64,000 nucleotides of DNA, taken from NCBI RefSeq assembly GCF_027744825.2, contig NC_071347.1, forward strand, positions 12,647,501-12,711,500. Direction: 5' to 3'. Below are positions 57,924-64,000 of this stretch, one piece after another; positions within the stretch are counted from its first letter, which is position 1, and each line of letters begins with the position of its first letter. The stretch is from Synchiropus splendidus. Taxonomy: Eukaryota > Chordata > Actinopteri > Syngnathiformes > Callionymidae. The translations under genes and the position numbers were made by a program. The notes below the pieces were generated by a model, which had not been told where the DNA came from, did no database searches, and saw only the letters and a program-made list of their open reading frames with translations.

Positions 57924-59844
57924 GTAAAAAGGCTTATTTCATAAACTAAATAAATAAATAAAACATGGCTTGAAAAATAAACAATTTAACTGCAAAATTT
58001 TATTTTACATTTGGCAATACACTGAAATAAGTGGAAAAAGAGGAACATCATGACAAAGGTAAATTCATTATTGTTATCATTATCATTATTAATATTGTTA
58101 GTAGTAGTAGCAGCAACAGCAGTCGTAGTTGTATTCCTAATTACGAATGGTAATTTAGGAATGACAGAGTGAAACAGCTGGATTATTACAGTGTAAAATG
58201 ACTTTCATGAATCCAAATGGCAGGCCAACTTGGACCAAGTACAACAAGAAACAAGACGCAGTTCATCTCCATATACTCAGCTGCCTGTTTGTATTCCGGC
58301 CAAGTTTTAAATCAGTTGTTTTGCTTCATTAACAGTGAAAAATGAGATGAAGCTTTTACAGAAAATATCTCTCTCAAGGATAATTAAAACAACTTGTTAT
58401 GAGCGGAAAGTACGGGGTGATTCATCGCGGCGTACGTCGGCCATAATGCGTGTAGATTCCATTAAAACATTAGGCTGATTAAATCGACTCAGCCAACTTT
58501 GTTGTGTTATCAGATGCGTCGCGCTGAGTCGAGCGAAGGATTTCTTGGAGAGAAAATTAGGTTAAAGCTCCGAACATGACAAGGTGAGAAAAGAGGGCAG
58601 TTTAATGACACTTGATGGGAACAATCCAACGGTACCAAAAAAAACAGAATCTGCGGCGGAATTCAAAGACGAAGGCGAATGATTCACTTGTGAAGGAACA
58701 AAGCAGTCACATGCTGCAGAGAAGATGCGCCTCCTGTCACAGTGACAAGAAGACAATGGCGACGTTTTCATGTCATATTATGTCTCGCCAGAGGGACAAT
58801 AGAGTATAATTCAGACAGATATGAGGAGGTGGATTTGGAGTTTGATTTCCTGTCTGAATTATACATCAGAGTTTGAACAAATGAGTTCATTACCTGATAA
58901 ATCACAGTGGGTCGAGGATGGTGCAGAAATAGTGCTGCAGAACCATCGCTCTCATTACAGGACCAAAACCGTGGGCTGGGATCATGGTAGCAGTCGACCA
59001 GCCGGGTCGCACTCGACCCACTTCAATGAGGAATATATGAAGAAGGGGAGGAAAGACAAACCAGGGACCAGTTCCTTTCTTCCGCAGCATAATTACAGAA
59101 CAAAAACATGCATGTATATTTACGATCTCGTCGATATACTTGAAGGCAGAGGAACCCAGAAGCTGTGAGGCGGCTGACTTTGCACACAAGACACCCACAG
59201 ACAGAGACAATTTTACTGTCACAGACGAGGAAGATGGAACTGCAGGATGCCACACCCCTCCACATCCTCCTCATCTTTTCACTGTGACGCTGTTTTTTTT
59301 CTTTTAATTGGAACCTCCCAGATCAGCCTGTCTCCGGGTAGTTGATGAGGAAAATGAAGTCTATTTTAATGACAGTGGGCGACTCATGGATTGAAGTTTT
59401 CATTGTAGGTTTTCAATTAATTTTCCTCTTTTTTATTTTTTCTTTTAGCTTTTATTTTCACTTTTCTTGGCTTGGATATTGTGTTTGAATTTCCTTTTTT
59501 TCATACCTGATTTTGCTTTATTTTTCTAGACCTCAGGGTAGATTTATATTGGAAATCCTGATGTTCATATTGTATTACTGAACGAATTTGGTATATTACT
59601 GAATCAAATGATGGACCCATACATACATTTAAACAACAAAATATTGTTTATTTTGCATCAGTTTGACAATAGCACAATAAATCAGGATGGTGTCTATATT
59701 CAAGTTTTTATATCACCTTATGTAAAACTAAAGCTCTTTTAATGTCTTGAAATCTCTGAACAAAAGCAAACTGCTTTTGTTTGCTAATAATTAATAATAA
59801 CATTTTTTTGAACAGATCTTTATGAATTTGTTAATGTCCCACCA

Positions 59845-59847
<3 letters not shown>

Positions 59848-59938
<91 letters not shown>
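59848..59938. repeat. (TA)n(CA)n microsatellite
   Basis: About 41 TA units (59848-59930) ending in four CA units. Confidence 0.95.
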
Positions 59939-62900
59939 TTAGATTGTTGTAAAAAAATGTGTCAAAGCTATCAAAAGCTAAAAAATATATGATAATAATA
60001 ATGGTGGTTTTTATGATGATGATGATTATTATTATTATAAAATTCAGTGAAAATATTCTGTCACCTTATCCACACCATCCTCAGACATGTTAGTGATTAT
60101 TTCTAAATTAAATAAACATAGAATATATCATAATCAACCAAACAAAAACTGCTCTCTGAAAACTTTTCTAAAGACCTGAACAAAAATAAAGTGCCCATTT
60201 TGGATTTTTTTAAAGTCTAAATTCTGCAACTAAAACATGATTTGTAAATAGATAAATAAATAAGGCAGTCAGTGGGCGCAAACATCTGCCAGGCAGCTCA
60301 TTTCCTCCACTAGTTAAAGTTTCACCCAACAAAATTGTCCCACTTTCAAAGTTCATGACTGACAGGCTGCTCATCTCCACTGAGGTTGTCAGTAGCAGCG
60401 ACGCCGTTGCATCCAGCACATCCGACCTCCGGCACCTTCTGAAGTCACGCTAACAGCGACACATTTTGGCTCCACACAATCATAGAAGTTTCACCGATTT
60501 TATCCAGTGTTTTCCAAAGTCACATTTTCTGTTATTTACTAAACGTCCTGAATGTCAGGTCAGTGACGAAGCCTTCAAAGATCTGTAGACCAGATGATGA
60601 TCCGGAGCTCCACCACAATTTCATCATCTTCTCTTTGTCCCAATATCAACAACATTTTATTGAACTCAGTTAATAACCTTTCAAATTATTTCGCGAACAG
60701 AAAGCCGGTCTGCTGCCTTCCCCTCCATCTCCTGCACCAATCTCCTTCCAATCTAACAGGAAATAATCTCCTCTGACTCAGTCTCTTTCCTGCCGAGCGG
60801 AACGTGACTAGGACCCACCAAGATATGTATTTAAGACACCATTATAAGCGCATGAGGGCTTCATTTACAAGACAATGAGTCGCCGATGCATGAAAAGAAT
60901 TCTGTAAATTACTACATTAATAGACAGATGACTCTACTAAAGACTTTCTTTTGATGAGAAGAAAATGAAAAACACAGATGCCCTTCCTCCTCTCACGCGG
61001 CGGGACGACTATAATCTTGCTTTTCTATGTAGAGTAAACTTAAGGGAAAACACTCTTGTGTGACTACAAAGGAAGTCTAAGTCGCTGAGCAGGTTTAGGA
61101 GCCGATGCTGTCAAGGAGGAAGCAGCATTATCCCCCAGCTCCCGCAGACAAACATTTGTTTCCATCCCCTTGGGGAGCGTTTCATTGCACTCCTTACCCC
61201 AGTCTTCCTTTCTTCTCTGCTTCTTCATCTTAACACAAAAATCAAAACACGGATGTACAATTATCGTAGCCAGTTTTTTTTAGGACGGTGTGTTTGGTAT
61301 TTACTCTTTTCATCAGCTGAACATTCCCAAAGGAGCGGCCCACCTTCGACCGCGCCATCACAGCGTTGGCAAAGAACACAGAGACTCGTGGGTTTTCATT
61401 ATCTGCTCTTTAACAAATGAGCGGCCAGTCAGGTGGATTTACTCGCGCCCGGGGCTCATGTGGGTCGGCCGCAGTAAATCTCACCGTGTGAAATGCATTC
61501 GGCAGTTAAACATCTGACGCTCCCCTGCAAAGACAAGCTCCTGATTTGCAGCTTGATGACTTACACCCCGCACTTGACTGGCGCGCAAACCCCATTTGAT
61601 GACTTGGATTTTCCCGCCGGGCGCGAAAGACTCAGCAGAGGACTCGAGTCGCCTCGTAAAAAATACAGCCCCACCTAGCTTAACTTCTCACCGCGCTTAA
61701 ATAGGCCGATGTAAAGAGCTGATCTCCTGGAACTGACGGAGAAAAGTCACTGCATGCAACTCACCAAAACCTCCAAATAGCAAATAGCGAAAGCAAAGGC
61801 AATTAGACGGTGAATATAAATTGGATTATTTAACAGCTGAGTAAATCTCAGTATTTCCCTCAGGGTGGTTTAAACCAAAATCGAGCGGTGAGGGGGCAGA
61901 ATATCGAACCTCACCAGGTCGAGGGAAATGCAACTTTAAATGCAAATGCAGCTGGGCTTCTGTGTCGACTGGGGAGGTTGGGGACTAATCTTTGAGAAAG
62001 TTGAGAGTACTATGTGACGGACATGCAGGATAGTGGAGCCTAGTACTGTGGGGGCGACCAGTCCAGGGTGTCTCTTCATGTTTTTGTTGTCTTGGCCAGG
62101 TGGCAGCACGTTAAGGTCCAAGCCTTCAAAAAACAGTGAGGCCTCTTTTTTTTGCCTTTTTTGTTGTATAACTGATGTTTGTTTTTTATATGGAAATTAT
62201 TCTGAAATCCACTCAAATATAAAAGTAAGTACAATTTGCTATTTTTTCTTCAAAGAACTACATGTTTTCTACAATTTTTTTTCTCACGTCATGACATCTG
62301 ATTTTCTTTTCTGAAAAAAATGGCAAAATAAATAATGCAGAACACTGGCAGACCACCATTAGCCCCTCATGATTTAAATGTGACAAGAAAAATAAAGTGT
62401 TTTGTCAGGTCTTTCATACATGTTTCTTTTTTTTTAAACATCAGTTTAAGATTTATTCTAAAATCCCCCTAAAAGTAAATATACATTTGTTTTGTTATTG
62501 TTTTTTTCATTTTCCCACCGAACTACTAAAATGTTTTGTCACTTCCACCTTAAAAATAAATAATGAAATAATAATAAAGATAGAAAATAAATAGATAAAA
62601 ATACATTTCTCACAAGTTTTTTTCAGAACTATCCATCATAATTATTAAAATAAAATATCTATAACATCATGACACCATGCCTTAAATAAGTTTGTGTTTT
62701 TTTGTGTTGTGTTTTTCGAGTGTCATTTAAAAAAGCCACAATAATAATACATTTATATATCATCAAATTCACTTTTAAAATCACTGTAAAAAACATTATT
62801 TATACTACTTTATACTACTACTTCTACTACTAGTACGACTAATAAAAATAATGATGAACAATAAAAATGTTGCTTGCTTCTGAAAAAAAAACTAAATAAT

Positions 62901-64000
62901 TATATGAATTCATTTAAAGCCCATAACATTTGAGACAAAATCCCAAATCACAAGTAATGATGCACTAAAAGAATAAATAAACTTCAAAGAGACATTTTAT
63001 GAAAGACAGCCGAGTATTTGATGTTTTGCTGCAGATTTGAGGATTCAGGCTGGGTGATTCATAATTCCTGTTTAATCACAGCAAAAGAGGAATTTGGGTT
63101 TTACGCTGATGATGAAAAGAAGAGTCTAATCCATCCAGGCAGGAATAAACAGTCACTTCAGACCTCGGCCTTGTTTCTCATCAGTTACAGTGCACTTGTC
63201 TTTTCGAGGAGCTCAGAGAGAAAGTGTTTGTTTCCCACTTGGGTTCCGCAAACTGCTTACTCACACTTCAGAAGGAAATTCATATTCTCAGCCACATAAA
63301 TTCCTCTTGCACTGTCAGTGATGGTGATTGTCTATTTTTGCCGTGTCAATCCAGTGTTGTTATTCCTCTTAAATCCTGGCACAACTCTCTCTCATCCGAT
63401 GTGCCAGGATGCTGCTCTCGCGCCGCAGGAGTTCAACAAAGCGCCGCTCACATCCCCTTGTCAACTTGTGAAGAAAAGACAGCCTCAAGAGACACCAAGC
63501 TTGAGTTTTGGACGGGCCAGAAAAGAAGGGAAATCTGGCCGGGGTTAAGAGCTGGGGACGTATAGACAGCAGCAGAAACATGATTTTCAAAGAACCTGAC
63601 AGGACAAGTAAGTGTATAAAGACCCCGGAGTAAACTTGAGGAGCAAATGGACGAAGGCAGAGAGAAGAAATGTGATGACGCCTGCCCTCAGTGAACGGCG
63701 ACAACAGCATTACTGCCGCGGCTCTGAGCAAGACGATGGCCACCGTGATGATGATATAACCGGGGGCTCAGTAGTATTTCATTCTGCACACACCAGCACA
63801 CTCGCTTCGTCATCATGCTCAAAACACAGGCCCATTTGTGCTGCCTAAAATACACACGGACATGTGGGCTGTCAGTGGAAACATTATCTCCAAACTAAGC
63901 CCATCATCTATGAGTCTTCGCCGGAGGTCAGAATATCATTGGAGTGCAGTGGAGGAGCGAGGCGAACGGGAGCAAGAGGGGAGCAGGTGATAAGAAGTAC

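Larger units (their letters stand above)
53613..64000 (-). other. b4galnt4 upstream intron(s), no exon recognised
   Basis: 10.4 kb to the window end. I looked on the minus strand for the missing PA14 exons (text like RRYYFELLHKQ or HVEVG) and found none. It holds two MITEs (53885-54146, 55151-55418), (AT)n arrays, and AT-rich DNA (59.3-60.2 and 62.1-63.0 kb). Short or divergent exons could have been missed. Confidence 0.6.

Noticed and set aside
58902..59255. 117-codon minus-strand frame considered as a b4galnt4 PA14 exon
   Set aside because: It contains a chance 'IEVG' but none of the surrounding PA14 residues, and the splice signals do not fit the phase.

Overview
The window reads as ray-finned (teleost) fish genomic DNA. 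It holds multi-exon protein genes with GT/AG introns, long stretches of non-coding DNA, (AT)n, (CA)n and (GA)n microsatellites, and several short non-autonomous DNA transposons of kinds common in fish. There is no operon structure, CRISPR array, rRNA or convincing tRNA. I did not identify the species.

Two genes can be assembled exon by exon, both on the minus strand. The first is a complete ABTB2 orthologue (ankyrin repeat and BTB domain protein 2) in 17 coding exons, from the start codon at 39236 to the stop at 2922, giving a predicted 1051 residues. Exon 1 lies in a GC-rich, CpG-rich block and is separated from exon 2 by a 21.8 kb intron. The second is the 3' part of a B4GALNT4-like beta-1,4-N-acetylgalactosaminyltransferase gene. 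Twelve exons from 53612 down to the stop at 45127 join in frame into 949 residues and include the whole GT7-type catalytic end. Its 5' exons (membrane anchor and most of the PA14 region) were not found in 53.6-64 kb and probably lie beyond the window. The two genes are probably functionally unrelated: one is a cytosolic BTB adaptor, the other a Golgi glycosyltransferase.

Layout: 1-975 is probably the 3' untranslated end of an unidentified plus-strand gene, with a polyadenylation signal and a GT-rich downstream element. It converges on the abtb2 3' end, whose own polyadenylation signal is near 2320. Next come abtb2 (2.3-39.5 kb), an intergenic stretch of about 3 kb (39.6-42.6 kb) with a diverged local duplication, the probable long 3'UTR and the exons of b4galnt4 (42.6-53.6 kb), and about 10 kb of intronic DNA to the end.

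The most interesting non-coding signals are these. A foldback transposon family (1.15-1.30 kb and 53.89-54.15 kb) carries perfect matches to the CTCF core consensus. At least six perfect cAMP-response-element octamers were found by eye, three of them within 4 kb around the abtb2 promoter. There is a local duplication at 40.87/42.25 kb. A 795 bp hAT-like element has near-perfect target-site duplications. I see no evidence for a wholly new biological system; the novelty here is regulatory and repeat architecture.
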